A stretch of DNA of 64,000 bases from Coriobacteriia bacterium (lineage in GTDB: Bacteria > Actinomycetota > Coriobacteriia > Anaerosomatales > SLCP01). The stretch spans positions 145,641-209,640 of the forward strand of contig JAUVXE010000001.1 in the NCBI GenBank assembly GCA_030603745.1, read 5' to 3'. Position 1 is the first letter of the stretch. Each line of letters opens with the position of its first letter. The notes below the pieces were generated by a model. That model did not search any database and had not been told where the DNA came from. It worked only from the letters and a program-made list of their open reading frames with translations. Below, in pieces: positions 24,772 to 33,100 of the stretch. Position numbers and translations under genes: made by a program.

Positions 24772-24822
24772 GACTCCACCTTCCTCGGCGGACCGCGTCA
24801 CCGCGGCCCGGAACGGACGACG

Positions 24823-26103
24823 TCAGGCAGGGGCGGGCTCGGGCGCCCCGAACACGGAGCGCCAGGCCCGCACGAGCGCGATCCACGCGCGCTCGGGCAG
24901 CGACGGGCGACGGACGTCGCTCGCCGCGACCACGGGGACCTGGGCGAGCAGGCGGTCCCCTTGGACGAAGGAGAGGGTCCCGATGCGGTCACCGGCGGCC
25001 ACCGGCGCCCGCAGCCCGTCCTCAAGCGAGAGCGACCGGTCGACGGGGCCGGCCGGCGTGAAGACCCTGATCCGTGCGGGCTGCGCCACGATCGCGTCGA
25101 CCCGCTCGTCGAGATAGTCGGTCACCGGCACCGAGCCCACCAGCTCTCCGGTGTCCGCGAGGCGCTCCTCGGTATAGTGGACGAAGCCCCACTCGAGCAA
25201 CAGACCCGCCTGGCGGAACCGCTCCATCTCGTTATCAGCGCCGAGGATCACCGCGAAGAGTTCGAGGCCCTCCCGCTCGGCCGAGGCGACCAGGCAGTAC
25301 CCCGCCCGGCCGGTCCACCCGGTCTTGACCCCGGTGGCCCCCTCGAGCGTGCCGATCAGCAGGTTCGAGTTCTCGAGTTCGACCCGTCCGTCCACGCTGT
25401 CGACGAAGGTGGACTCGAGTGCGACCATGCGCCGGAACTCCGGGATGCTCATCGCATGCCGGGCCAGGGTGGCGAGGTCGACCGCCGAGGTGTGGTGCCC
25501 CTCGGCGTCCAGCCCGTGCGGGTTGGCGAACCGGGTCCGCTCCATGCCGAGCTCCTCGGCCCGCTCGTTCATGAGTGTCGCGAACGCTTCGACGCTGCCC
25601 GCGACATGCTCCGCGATGGCGATCGAGGCGTCGTTGCCGGAGCGCACGAGGGTCGCCTCAAGCAGGGTCCGCATCGGGTACCGGGCACCCTGGCGCAACT
25701 TGGCGGCGGACTCGCCGATGCCCGCCGCACGCGCCGACACCTCGACCTCGTCGTCGAGGGTTCCCCGCTCCAGCGCGATGACCGCCGTCATGATCTTGGT
25801 GGTGCTCGCCATCGCCCGCGTCGCGTCCGGCTCCCGCGCCCAGAGCACGCGGCCCTCTGGATCGACCAACACCCCCGCCGGGGCGGCGATCTCCGGGGCG
25901 AGGGCGGCGGCCTCGGCGGGAAGCGACGCCACCGGCGTGCCGCCGAGGAGATCCGTGGGTCGGGCGGCGCCCGGGGCCGACGGAGCCCCGTGCGCGAACA
26001 GGAGCGCGGCCACGAGCGCCACCTGTGCGATCCGGCGTGCGAGCGAGGCGTCGTGATGGCGTGCGGCCGTGCGTGTCACCAGCAGTGTTCCCGTCGTTGA
26101 CAT
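24823..26103 (-). CDS. D-alanyl-D-alanine carboxypeptidase (serine-type, DacF-like)
   Basis: This is a penicillin-binding carboxypeptidase of about 426 aa that trims the D-Ala from stem peptides. The catalytic STTKI (SxxK), the SGN triad (VRSGNDAS) and KTGWT are all present. A C-terminal PBP5-like domain follows. The N-terminus has a hydrophobic signal helix (VALVAALLFAHG). The start is uncertain: ATG 26103 is given; GTG 26079 and a longer frame to 26163 are alternatives. No convincing ribosome-binding site decides it. It is divergent from the pilin-like gene. Confidence 0.88.
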   Translation of the reverse strand: MSTTGTLLVTRTAARHHDASLARRIAQVALVAALLFAHGAPSAPGAARPTDLLGGTPVASLPAEAAALAPEIAAPAGVLVDPEGRVLWAREPDATRAMASTTKIMTAVIALERGTLDDEVEVSARAAGIGESAAKLRQGARYPMRTLLEATLVRSGNDASIAIAEHVAGSVEAFATLMNERAEELGMERTRFANPHGLDAEGHHTSAVDLATLARHAMSIPEFRRMVALESTFVDSVDGRVELENSNLLIGTLEGATGVKTGWTGRAGYCLVASAEREGLELFAVILGADNEMERFRQAGLLLEWGFVHYTEERLADTGELVGSVPVTDYLDERVDAIVAQPARIRVFTPAGPVDRSLSLEDGLRAPVAAGDRIGTLSFVQGDRLLAQVPVVAASDVRRPSLPERAWIALVRAWRSVFGAPEPAPA

Positions 26104-26124
26104 GTGCGATACTGTGCGCGTCAA
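26097..26124. promoter_or_regulatory. Repeats in the dac/pilin divergent region
   Basis: TTGAC (26097-26101) and GTCAA (26120-26124) form an inverted repeat. TGTGCG occurs twice in direct orientation within it (26103-26108 and 26113-26118), 10 bases apart. The spacing of one helical turn suggests a protein-binding site, but no clear -10 is seen for either gene. Confidence 0.3.
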
Positions 26125-26161
26125 GTGAACCACACGAGCCACCGCACACGCCAGGAGTCCC

Positions 26162-26497
26162 ATGCCACGCCCGATCGCCAGCGATCACGGGTTCTCGCTC
26201 GTCGAGTTGATGGTCGTCGTCCTCATCATCGGCGTGCTCGTCACGATGGCCATCGCGGTCTACGCCACCTCGATCGATCGGGCGTCCCGCATCGCGTGCG
26301 GCCACAACCAGCGTGCGGTGGAGCGCTCGATCGAGATCTATCGCGTGGACAACGGCTCCGCCAACCCCACGTCCATCGACGACCTCGTCCCGTACGTGGA
26401 CGGAGGCCCCGACGGCACGTGGTGCCCGTCGGACCCCACGGTCCGGCTGATCCTGATCCCGGTGTCCCACACGGTGACCTGTCCACTGCATCCCTGA
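26162..26497 (+). CDS. Prepilin-type N-terminal cleavage protein (pilin/pseudopilin)
   Basis: This 111-aa protein has a 10-residue leader and the prepilin peptidase site G|FSLVELMVVVLIIGVLV, with Glu at +5 of the mature form, then a hydrophobic helix. The C-terminal part has a pair of Cys (TWCPSDP and VTCPLHP) that may form a disulfide loop. AGGAG is upstream of the ATG. Type IV pilus or type II secretion partners are not seen nearby, so the assembly system is elsewhere. The next gene is a membrane GGDEF-like protein. Confidence 0.85.
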   Translation: MPRPIASDHGFSLVELMVVVLIIGVLVTMAIAVYATSIDRASRIACGHNQRAVERSIEIYRVDNGSANPTSIDDLVPYVDGGPDGTWCPSDPTVRLILIPVSHTVTCPLHP

Positions 26498-26530
26498 CGC
26501 CCCACCCCGGCCCCGGAAGGAGACTGAGCG

Positions 26531-27340
26531 ATGCGCTACTCGCGACTCGAGCTCTCGATCATCGGAATCGGCGCCGCGGCCGTGCTCACGAGCCTGCTCT
26601 TCACCTTCAAGGCCCAGCCGGTCGCCGAGGAGATCGTCGCGCAGCTCCTGCTCCTCGTTGTGCTCGTCGCCGCGGTCCACTGGGGCCGCAACGGCGGGTT
26701 CGTCGCGGCCGTGCTCGCCTCGCTCGTCTACATCCTGCTCCGGGTACCTCTCGTGGTCGAGGAGCAGGGACTGTCGGGTGACGTCGCGATCCTGATCTCG
26801 ACCCGGGTGCTCGCCTACGGGGTGATCGGGATCGTCGGCGGGGAGCTCTGCCGACGCCTCAAGTACTTCATCGCCCGCGTCGAGCGCTCCGACAGCCTCG
26901 ACGAGTGGAGCCAGCTCTACAACGAACGTCACATCTCCCGCTCGCTCGAGTCGGTCGACGGCCAGTTCCGCCGCTACGGCATGGCCTACTCGGTCGTTCT
27001 CCTCGAACTGTCCGAGGGGCTGACCGCCGAGCTGCGTCCTTCGCGGCACCGCATGCTCGTCCGCGGCGTCGCGAACCACGTCCGCAACGACACGCGCCTC
27101 GTCGACGAAGTCGCGCGCCTCGACGACGGGCGGTTCCTCGTGATCCTCCCCCACACCGGCGCGGCAGGCGCCGCGGTCGTCCGCGAGCGACTCAGCGCCG
27201 GCGTCGCGGACACGCTCGGAGCGAAGTCGAGCTCGGTCTCGGTGACCTCGCTCTCCGCCCCCGAGGACGGCGAGGCTCTCTCCGGGCTCGTGGAGGACCT
27301 GAGGATCAGCCGGATCGCCTACGAGGGGTCGGGCTCGTAG
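26531..27340 (+). CDS. Membrane protein with degenerate GGDEF domain
   Basis: This 269-aa protein has about four N-terminal membrane helices (to residue about 115). A cytoplasmic domain aligned by eye with GGDEF follows: SLDEWSQLYNERHISRSLE corresponds to the DPLTGLYNRR start, and VARLDDGRFLVILPHT to the RxGGDEFxxLLP strand. The signature GGDEF reads LDDGRF, so cyclase activity is unlikely; it may bind c-di-GMP or act structurally. AAGGAG precedes the ATG. It is 33 bases behind the pilin gene and shares its strand. Its 3' end overlaps the convergent ACT gene by 22 bases. Confidence 0.75.
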   Translation: MRYSRLELSIIGIGAAAVLTSLLFTFKAQPVAEEIVAQLLLLVVLVAAVHWGRNGGFVAAVLASLVYILLRVPLVVEEQGLSGDVAILISTRVLAYGVIGIVGGELCRRLKYFIARVERSDSLDEWSQLYNERHISRSLESVDGQFRRYGMAYSVVLLELSEGLTAELRPSRHRMLVRGVANHVRNDTRLVDEVARLDDGRFLVILPHTGAAGAAVVRERLSAGVADTLGAKSSSVSVTSLSAPEDGEALSGLVEDLRISRIAYEGSGS

Positions 27341-27753
27341 ATCTCCCCGGCCCGCACGATGCGGAGGCCCTTCGACTCGAGCACCGCCGCGGCCCGCTCG
27401 TCGTCGACCTTGAGCACGTCGACCGCCGCGCGGCTCCCGGGCTCGACGAAGCAGTAGGCGTACTCCACGTTGATCCCCTCCTCGCCGAGGGCCTCGAGCA
27501 CGTCGGCCAGTCCACCCGGACGGTCCGGCACCTCGACCGCGATCACGCGCGCTACCGACACGCCGAACGAGGCCGCCTCGAGCGCGTCGCGCGCGGCCTG
27601 CGGGCGATCACAGATGATCCGGACCACGCCGAAGGACTCGGTGTCAGCGACCATGAGGGCCCGCATGTTGACGCCCGCGTCGCCGAGCGTACGGCACAGT
27701 TGCGCCAGACGTCCGGGCTCGTTCTCGAGGAAGACCGAGATCTGATCGATCAT
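27319..27753 (-). CDS. Tandem ACT-domain protein (paralogue)
   Basis: This 144-aa protein is made of two ACT domains (about 2-67 and 70-135). It begins MIDQISVFLENEPGRLAQLC; the second begins VEVPDRPGGLADVLEALGEE. It is homologous to the ACT protein at 10758-11174 and sits four bases behind paaK paralogue 2. Two separate ACT-paaK pairs in one window imply a functional link, likely regulation by an amino acid. The last 22 bases overlap the converging GGDEF-like gene. Confidence 0.87.
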   Translation of the reverse strand: MIDQISVFLENEPGRLAQLCRTLGDAGVNMRALMVADTESFGVVRIICDRPQAARDALEAASFGVSVARVIAVEVPDRPGGLADVLEALGEEGINVEYAYCFVEPGSRAAVDVLKVDDERAAAVLESKGLRIVRAGEIYEPDPS

Positions 27754-27757
27754 CGCG

Positions 27758-29062
27758 CTACTCCCCTCCTGTCGCATCGCGCAGGTCGACCACGCGCTTG
27801 GCCTTGCCCTCGCTCCGCTCGATCGAGCGCGGTTCCACGAGCTTGACCCCGATCGAGACGGCGAGCGCCGAGGCGATCTCACCGCGTACGGTGCGCTGCA
27901 GCTCCTCGAGCTCCCTGACCTCGTCGAACGCGAGGTCGGGGGCGACCTCGACGTGGACCTCCACCGTGTCCATCGAACCTCGCTTGCCGAGGATGACCTG
28001 GTAGTGGGGCGCCACGCCGGGGACACCGGCGAGCACCTGCTCGATCTGGCTCGGGAATACGTTCACCCCGCGAACGATGATCATGTCGTCGGTCCGCCCG
28101 GTGATCCGCTCCATCCGCCGCGACGTGCGGCCGCACGCGCACTCGCCCGGGATGATCCGTGAGATGTCCCGGGTCCGATAGCGGAGCACGGGAATCCCCT
28201 CCTTGGTGATGGTCGTGAAGACCACCTCGCCGGTCTCACCGTCGGGTACGGGGCGCAACGTCGCCGGGTCCACGATCTCGATGATGAAGTGGTCCTCGTT
28301 GACGTGCAGGCCATGTTGCTCGGCACACTCGGTCGCGACTCCGGGGCCGAGCACCTCGGAGAGCCCGTAGATGTCGGTGGCACGGATGCCGAGGGTCGAC
28401 TCGATCTGCCGGCGCATGTTCTCGCTCCACGGCTCCGCGCCGAACACGCCCGCGCGCAGCGGCAACGAGCGGGGATCGACACCCATCTCCTCGGCGGTCT
28501 CGGCGAGGAGGAGCGAGTAGGACGGCGTGCACGCGAGCACGGTCACCCCGAAGTCGACGAGCACCTGGACCTGCCGGCGGGTGTTGCCTCCCGAGATGGG
28601 GATCGTGAGCGCGCCGAGGCGCTCGGAGCCGTAGTGCACGCCGAGGCCGCCGGTGAACAGGCCGTAGCCGTACGCCACCTGGACCACGTCGTCGCGGGTC
28701 GCGCCGGCCGCCGCGAGCGTGCGGGCCATGAGGTCGGCCCACATCGAGATGTCGTTGGCGGTGTAGCCGACCACGGTGATCTGACCCGTGGTGCCCGAGG
28801 AGGCGTGCACGCGCACGATCTCGGAGCGTGGCGCGGCGAACAGCCCGTACGGGTAGCAGGCGCGCAGGTCGTCCTTGACGGTGAAGGGCAGGTCCGCCAG
28901 TTCCGCGAGCGTCGAGACCTCCGGAGCGAGCCCCGCCTCGTCGAACCGCTCGCGATAGAGCGGGACGTTGTCGTACACGCGGCGAAGCGTCGCCCTGAGG
29001 CGCTCCAGCTGCACCTCCTCGAGGCGCTCGCGCGGCATCGACTCCCACTCGGGCTGGAACAT
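27758..29062 (-). CDS. paaK: Phenylacetate-CoA ligase family protein (paralogue 2, altered ATP loop)
   Basis: This 434-aa protein has the same length and layout as the paralogue at 3583-4887. YGLSEVLGPGVA, RTDDMIIVRGVNVFPSQ and ERSEGKAKRV with the C-terminal Lys are present. The ATP-binding loop reads SSGTTGQITVVGYT (about 88-101), with Gln-Ile where GTTGKP is usual. Lys in that loop is not strictly essential in ANL enzymes, so activity remains likely but may differ in substrate or kinetics. It is coupled to the second ACT gene and follows the VanW gene by 29 bases. Confidence 0.87.
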   Translation of the reverse strand: MFQPEWESMPRERLEEVQLERLRATLRRVYDNVPLYRERFDEAGLAPEVSTLAELADLPFTVKDDLRACYPYGLFAAPRSEIVRVHASSGTTGQITVVGYTANDISMWADLMARTLAAAGATRDDVVQVAYGYGLFTGGLGVHYGSERLGALTIPISGGNTRRQVQVLVDFGVTVLACTPSYSLLLAETAEEMGVDPRSLPLRAGVFGAEPWSENMRRQIESTLGIRATDIYGLSEVLGPGVATECAEQHGLHVNEDHFIIEIVDPATLRPVPDGETGEVVFTTITKEGIPVLRYRTRDISRIIPGECACGRTSRRMERITGRTDDMIIVRGVNVFPSQIEQVLAGVPGVAPHYQVILGKRGSMDTVEVHVEVAPDLAFDEVRELEELQRTVRGEIASALAVSIGVKLVEPRSIERSEGKAKRVVDLRDATGGE

Positions 29063-29091
29063 CCCTACCCCCCGGTCGCTCGGTCGGTCTG

Positions 29092-31128
29092 TCAGGGCGC
29101 CGCCGGAACGGCCGGCGGGTCCGTCACGGGTGCGGGCTGCATCGTGCCCACCCGCACGGTCTCCTCCTTGGGCTGGTACGTCGAGTTGAACGTGTCCTCG
29201 CGGATCACGGTCCCTCCTTTGCGGACGACGCGCTTGACCGAGATCCTCCGCCCGTCGGACCCGCTGTCCTCGACGACTCGCATGCCGGCGGCGAGCGTGT
29301 CGTCCTCGATCTCCTTGACGCCGTGAGGCCGGACGTCGGTGAACTCGCCGGTGGTGCCGGTGACCTGATAGCCGGGATCGGTGCCGTAGAGGCTCACGGT
29401 GACCGATGTGTTACTGAACGACGTCGCGATGAGCACCCAAGCGTCGGTATCGTTCCTGAATTTGAAGTCGACGCCGCCCCACGAGACCGTGGCGTCGCGC
29501 CCCTTGGGATAGGTGCTGATGTAGAAGGAGTGGTTCCGGCGCTCGACGACCGGCAGGCCGGACTCGAAGACGGTGTTGAAGAGCGTGGTCGCCACCTGGC
29601 AGATCCCCCCGCCGAGCGACGGGACGAGGCGGCCCCCGATGATCGCGGGAGCCTCCTGGTACCCCTTGGCGGCGGTCCTCGGCCCGATCGTCTCGTTGAA
29701 CGAGAACGTCCCGCCCGGGGGCACGAGCGTACCGTCCAGCGCCGTGGCCAGCGTATGGATGTTGGAGACCCTCGGCCGGTTCGCCGAGGAGAAGTTGGTG
29801 GTATAGGTCGCGATACGCTCCTTGATGCCCATCTTCTGGGCACCCTCGGTCGTGAGCTCGGGCTCGATGCGCTGCGTGCGAAGCTGCACCTCGCGTTCGC
29901 CCTCGCCGCTCGTGAGCACCCGGGTCATCTCGACCGCCATGGCCTCGACGTCCGGGCCCACGCCGTCCTGCGACGGGACGATGGTGACCGTGCCGCCGCT
30001 GACGCTGAAACGGGCGTCGACCGGGGGTGAACCAGCCTCGCCCACGGTGCGTATGATGGTGGAGGAGGCCTCCTCCGCCGAGATGTAGGCCTCGAGCCAG
30101 AGGCGCTCGGGCTCGGCCGTGGCCGTCGGCTCTCCCGCGGGCGCGACCGGCTCGGCCGCCCCTGTCGCCGCGGCGGCCGGGGTCGGGGTGGTCGCCGTCG
30201 AGCCGGTCGGGTCGGGGATCTCACGGAACGCGATCCACGAGGCGATGTCGACGGCCTCGAAGCGCCACGCACGGTCACCGTGCGTGACGGCGACCGGCCC
30301 GGCCAGCATCGCCTGGGCGTCCTCGAGCGCCTTGCGCGCGCCTTCGTCCGTGATGGCGACCGGCAGGAAGTCGACCGGTACCGCGACCTGGCGGTCGGTG
30401 GCCACGAACGCCGTGAGGATGCGCTCGGCCGCCTCGGCCTGCCGAACACCGATGCCGAGGACCGCGGGCTCGAGACGCGCGTCGGTCCCCTCGATCACGA
30501 CCGCGGCACTCGTGGGCGCCCGGTCGACTTCTTCGGCCACGGTCGCGAGGAACCCGTCGAGCAATGCCTCGTCCGCCTCGACGGCTACGGGCACGGTCTT
30601 CGGCTCGAACCAGAGTCTCATCCGCGTGGCGACGCGCTCACGGACGCCGCCGGTCCGGCCGATCGTCATGGCCTCGGACACGAGCTCCTCGGCATCGAGG
30701 GTCGCCTCGACGGCCCCCGCCCCGAGCTCCCAGGAGCGTTCCTCGAACGTGAGGGTGAGCGGATCGGCGAGCCGGGGCGCGAGATGCTCCTCGACAGCGG
30801 CCGCGGCCTTCTCGGGGGTCATCGCGCCGACCCGCACCTCGCCGACCCGGACGCCGGGGTGCACCCGGCCGGCCGAGGCGGCGACGTCCACGAGCACCAG
30901 CGCGACGAGAAGCGCCACCGTCGCCGCCGCAGCGATCATGACGCCCTTGAGCCACGCCGGCCGGTCCCCGAGGAGGCCGGCGGCCCGTTCGCGAAGTGCG
31001 GCCGCACGGCCGCGCAACGAGCGCTGGTGAGCCCGCTGCTGGCGCGCGCTGCGCGCGTCCTCCAGGAGCCGCTGGCCGTCGAGTCCGTCGAGGGCGACGG
31101 TCCCGTCCTGTTCGATCTTCTCGCTCAC
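29092..31128 (-). CDS. VanW-family membrane-anchored cell-wall protein (YoaR-like)
   Basis: This 678-aa protein has a cytoplasmic N-terminus (about 1-60) and one membrane helix (VMIAAAATVALLVALVLVDV, about 63-82). Two peptidoglycan-binding-like (PG_binding_4 type) repeats follow, then a VanW domain (about 450-580) with GGTFSFNETIG, GGGICQVATTLFNT and RRNHSFYISTYPKGRDA, and a G5-like tail. VanW proteins are linked to glycopeptide response, but the biochemical role is not established. It overlaps the DUF881 gene by ATGA at its start. It is in the same minus-strand string as DUF881 and Sbp genes, so an envelope role is likely. Confidence 0.87.
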   Translation of the reverse strand: MSEKIEQDGTVALDGLDGQRLLEDARSARQQRAHQRSLRGRAAALRERAAGLLGDRPAWLKGVMIAAAATVALLVALVLVDVAASAGRVHPGVRVGEVRVGAMTPEKAAAAVEEHLAPRLADPLTLTFEERSWELGAGAVEATLDAEELVSEAMTIGRTGGVRERVATRMRLWFEPKTVPVAVEADEALLDGFLATVAEEVDRAPTSAAVVIEGTDARLEPAVLGIGVRQAEAAERILTAFVATDRQVAVPVDFLPVAITDEGARKALEDAQAMLAGPVAVTHGDRAWRFEAVDIASWIAFREIPDPTGSTATTPTPAAAATGAAEPVAPAGEPTATAEPERLWLEAYISAEEASSTIIRTVGEAGSPPVDARFSVSGGTVTIVPSQDGVGPDVEAMAVEMTRVLTSGEGEREVQLRTQRIEPELTTEGAQKMGIKERIATYTTNFSSANRPRVSNIHTLATALDGTLVPPGGTFSFNETIGPRTAAKGYQEAPAIIGGRLVPSLGGGICQVATTLFNTVFESGLPVVERRNHSFYISTYPKGRDATVSWGGVDFKFRNDTDAWVLIATSFSNTSVTVSLYGTDPGYQVTGTTGEFTDVRPHGVKEIEDDTLAAGMRVVEDSGSDGRRISVKRVVRKGGTVIREDTFNSTYQPKEETVRVGTMQPAPVTDPPAVPAAP

Positions 31129-31916
31129 TGTCCGTCCTCCACCGGTGTCCCGTGTACGAAGCCGATGCGCTTCGCCGCCGGGACCCGTAGCTGGTCCTTC
31201 TTCACGATCTCGACCTCGACGCCGGGGAAGGTCGCGAGCGTCGACTTCAGTCCCCCGGGCAGCTCGAGCGCCTGGGCGAGGTTGCCCGGCTCGCCGAGCG
31301 CGTCCACCTCGAACCGGCGCGAGAACTCGGAGCCCTCGAGCACGATCCTGCCGTCCCCGCCGGAGAAGCCGCTCGTGGCGCTCACCCGGACCCCGTTGAC
31401 GGCAAGGGCCTCGGCGCCACCCGCACGCAGCTCATGGACGATGCGCACGAAGTCCTGCGGGAGCAAGACCCGTTCCGGGTCGCTGAGCACCACCGTGACA
31501 CCGGGTCCGGCAGCCGCCTCGAGGCCGGCCACCACGCTCACCGAGTTGAGCTCCCGGGCCGCCTCGTTGAGCAGCTGTGTCCGGTCTTCGGTGGCCTGTC
31601 CCGCCTCGAGCAGGCGCACCTGCAGTCGGACGACCTCGTTGCGAAGCGCGTTGTTCTCGGCGGCGGTCTGCTGGATGATGATCGCGAGGTTCTGGTCGGA
31701 CTGCCGCTCGAGCGACTGCGAGAACGTCGCCGTGCCGCGCATCTGCGCCACGAGCAGGAACCCCACCAGCAGCAGCCCCACGGCGAGGCTCGCCGTCAGA
31801 CGCGCCTCGTGGAACGAGCGCTCGACCGCCTTCTCAGACGCGTGCAGGCGCCTGAGCGACTCGTCCTTGAGGTGCACGAGGGTGCCGCGTCCCGCGCGGT
31901 CCGGAGCGCCGCCCAC
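31125..31916 (-). CDS. DUF881 protein (second copy)
   Basis: This protein of about 263 aa has an N-terminal membrane helix (LAVGLLLVGFLLVAQM), a coiled coil and a DUF881 (YlxW/YlxX) domain with VTVVLSDPERVLLPQDFVRI and GAEALAVNGVRV. The start is probably GTG 31916, whose G is shared with the TAG stop of the Sbp gene (TAGTG). TTG 31931 and GTG 31925 are alternatives. DUF881 proteins flank Sbp in many Actinomycetota; their role in division or sporulation is inferred only. Confidence 0.82.
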   Translation of the reverse strand: MGGAPDRAGRGTLVHLKDESLRRLHASEKAVERSFHEARLTASLAVGLLLVGFLLVAQMRGTATFSQSLERQSDQNLAIIIQQTAAENNALRNEVVRLQVRLLEAGQATEDRTQLLNEAARELNSVSVVAGLEAAAGPGVTVVLSDPERVLLPQDFVRIVHELRAGGAEALAVNGVRVSATSGFSGGDGRIVLEGSEFSRRFEVDALGEPGNLAQALELPGGLKSTLATFPGVEVEIVKKDQLRVPAAKRIGFVHGTPVEDGQ

Positions 31917-32260
31917 TACTCCCACCCCCAACGGCTGAAGAGCAGACGCCGCACGGTCCCGAGGTTCTCGAAGACGCGCAGTCCGAACGCGACGACCGCG
32001 GCGAGGTAGAGCTCGCGCACGCCGATCCGGTCACCCACGAACACGATGAACGCCGCCATGAGGGTGTTCGTGAGGAACCCCGACACGAAGACCTTGTCGT
32101 CGAACGTCTGCTCAAGGCTCGCCTTGATCCCGCCGAGGCACGCGTCGATCGCCGCGAGCACGGCCACGCCGAGGTAGGTCAGCCACGCGGCCGGGACGCT
32201 CACGTTGGTGAGCAAGCCGAGGGTCACGCCGAGCGCGAGCGCGAGGACGAGTGCGAGCAT
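31916..32260 (-). CDS. sbp: Small basic protein (Sbp/DUF1290 family)
   Basis: This 114-aa integral membrane protein has about three helices and the motif IDACLGGIKASLEQTFDDKVFVSGFLTNT, here visible as DACLGGIKASLEQ and FDDKVFVSGF. It belongs to the conserved family that lies between two DUF881 genes in Actinomycetota and near the division cluster in Firmicutes. The molecular role is unknown. One base separates it from the first DUF881 gene. Confidence 0.9.
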   Translation of the reverse strand: MLALVLALALGVTLGLLTNVSVPAAWLTYLGVAVLAAIDACLGGIKASLEQTFDDKVFVSGFLTNTLMAAFIVFVGDRIGVRELYLAAVVAFGLRVFENLGTVRRLLFSRWGWE

Positions 32261-32261
32261 G

Positions 32262-32990
32262 TCACACCCCTCCGTCGGACGGCTTGGCGTACTGCGGCCG
32301 CACGGAGCCGCGGTAGGCGGCGACCGTCACCTCGGCCTTCTTGGAGAGCGAGACCTGCAGGCCGAACTGTGTCTTGTAGGCTTCGAAGAGCAGGGACGCG
32401 CTCTCGTCGGCCGCCACCGCCTGCTCGAGCGCGGCCGGGTCCCCGATCGCACGGATCACGTAGGGGCTTCCGAGCCGGGTCGAGTTGACGAGGATGGTGG
32501 TGCCCGCGCACCGGATGGGCGTGTTGGCGATGATGCGCTCGCCGTTGACGTCGATCGCCTCGGCGCCGCCCACGAACAGGGCGTTGACCACCGATGCGAT
32601 GTCGGTGTCGTGGATGAGGTAGTCGTTGGGATCCGCACCCGCGGCGACCTCGGTACCGTCACCGAGGACCACCTCGACGCCCGGCCCGCGGATCTCGGAG
32701 AGCCCGGCGGCCTGGCGCACGCGGTCGAGCTCGTGCGTGAAGGAGTTCCGGATGCCGGAGTCCTCCGCCGCGTCGCGCTCGAGACGGGAGATCTCGGTGC
32801 GCAACTCGGCGAGCCGGTCCTGGAGCTCGCCCCGCTGCTCCTCCATCTCGCGCACGACCTCCACCAGGTCGCTCGCACGGGAGGGCCGCGCCTCCGCAAG
32901 ACGGGACGTGGTGTTGAACGAGACGGCGATGAGGAGTCCGAGCACGCCGAAGACCAGGACGAGCGCGGGACGGAAGGGGGCACCCACCAT
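32262..32990 (-). CDS. DUF881 protein (first copy)
   Basis: This 242-aa protein has a membrane helix (LVLVFGVLGLLIAVSFN), a coiled coil (SDLVEVVREMEEQRGELQDR region) and a DUF881 domain with VEVVLGDGTEVAAGADPND and GAEAIDVNGERIIANTPIRC. It is the first gene of the DUF881-Sbp-DUF881-VanW-paaK-ACT string. A strong extended -10 promoter lies upstream at 33036-33044. The function is not known. Confidence 0.87.
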   Translation of the reverse strand: MVGAPFRPALVLVFGVLGLLIAVSFNTTSRLAEARPSRASDLVEVVREMEEQRGELQDRLAELRTEISRLERDAAEDSGIRNSFTHELDRVRQAAGLSEIRGPGVEVVLGDGTEVAAGADPNDYLIHDTDIASVVNALFVGGAEAIDVNGERIIANTPIRCAGTTILVNSTRLGSPYVIRAIGDPAALEQAVAADESASLLFEAYKTQFGLQVSLSKKAEVTVAAYRGSVRPQYAKPSDGGV

Positions 32991-33035
32991 AGGAGCGGCT
33001 CACATCACGGGATCGCAGGGACCATCAAATGTGTG

Positions 33036-33044
33036 ATTATAGCA
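33036..33044 (-). promoter_or_regulatory. Extended -10 promoter for the DUF881-Sbp operon
   Basis: TGCTATAAT on the minus strand is a perfect -10 with TGn extension. The possible -35 TTCCAA is poor, at a spacing of 17 bases. It lies about 45 bases upstream of the ATG at 32990, and is the closest match to consensus in the window. Confidence 0.65.
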
Positions 33045-33100
33045 GGTAGATGCGCATTTTGGAAGTCGCCCGGCCGGGCGCGCGCCGGGGGCCGGGCGCA

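Noticed and set aside
24772..24822. Glycine riboswitch before gcvT
   Set aside because: The gap is only about 50 bases and holds just a weak 5-bp hairpin, too short for the aptamer.
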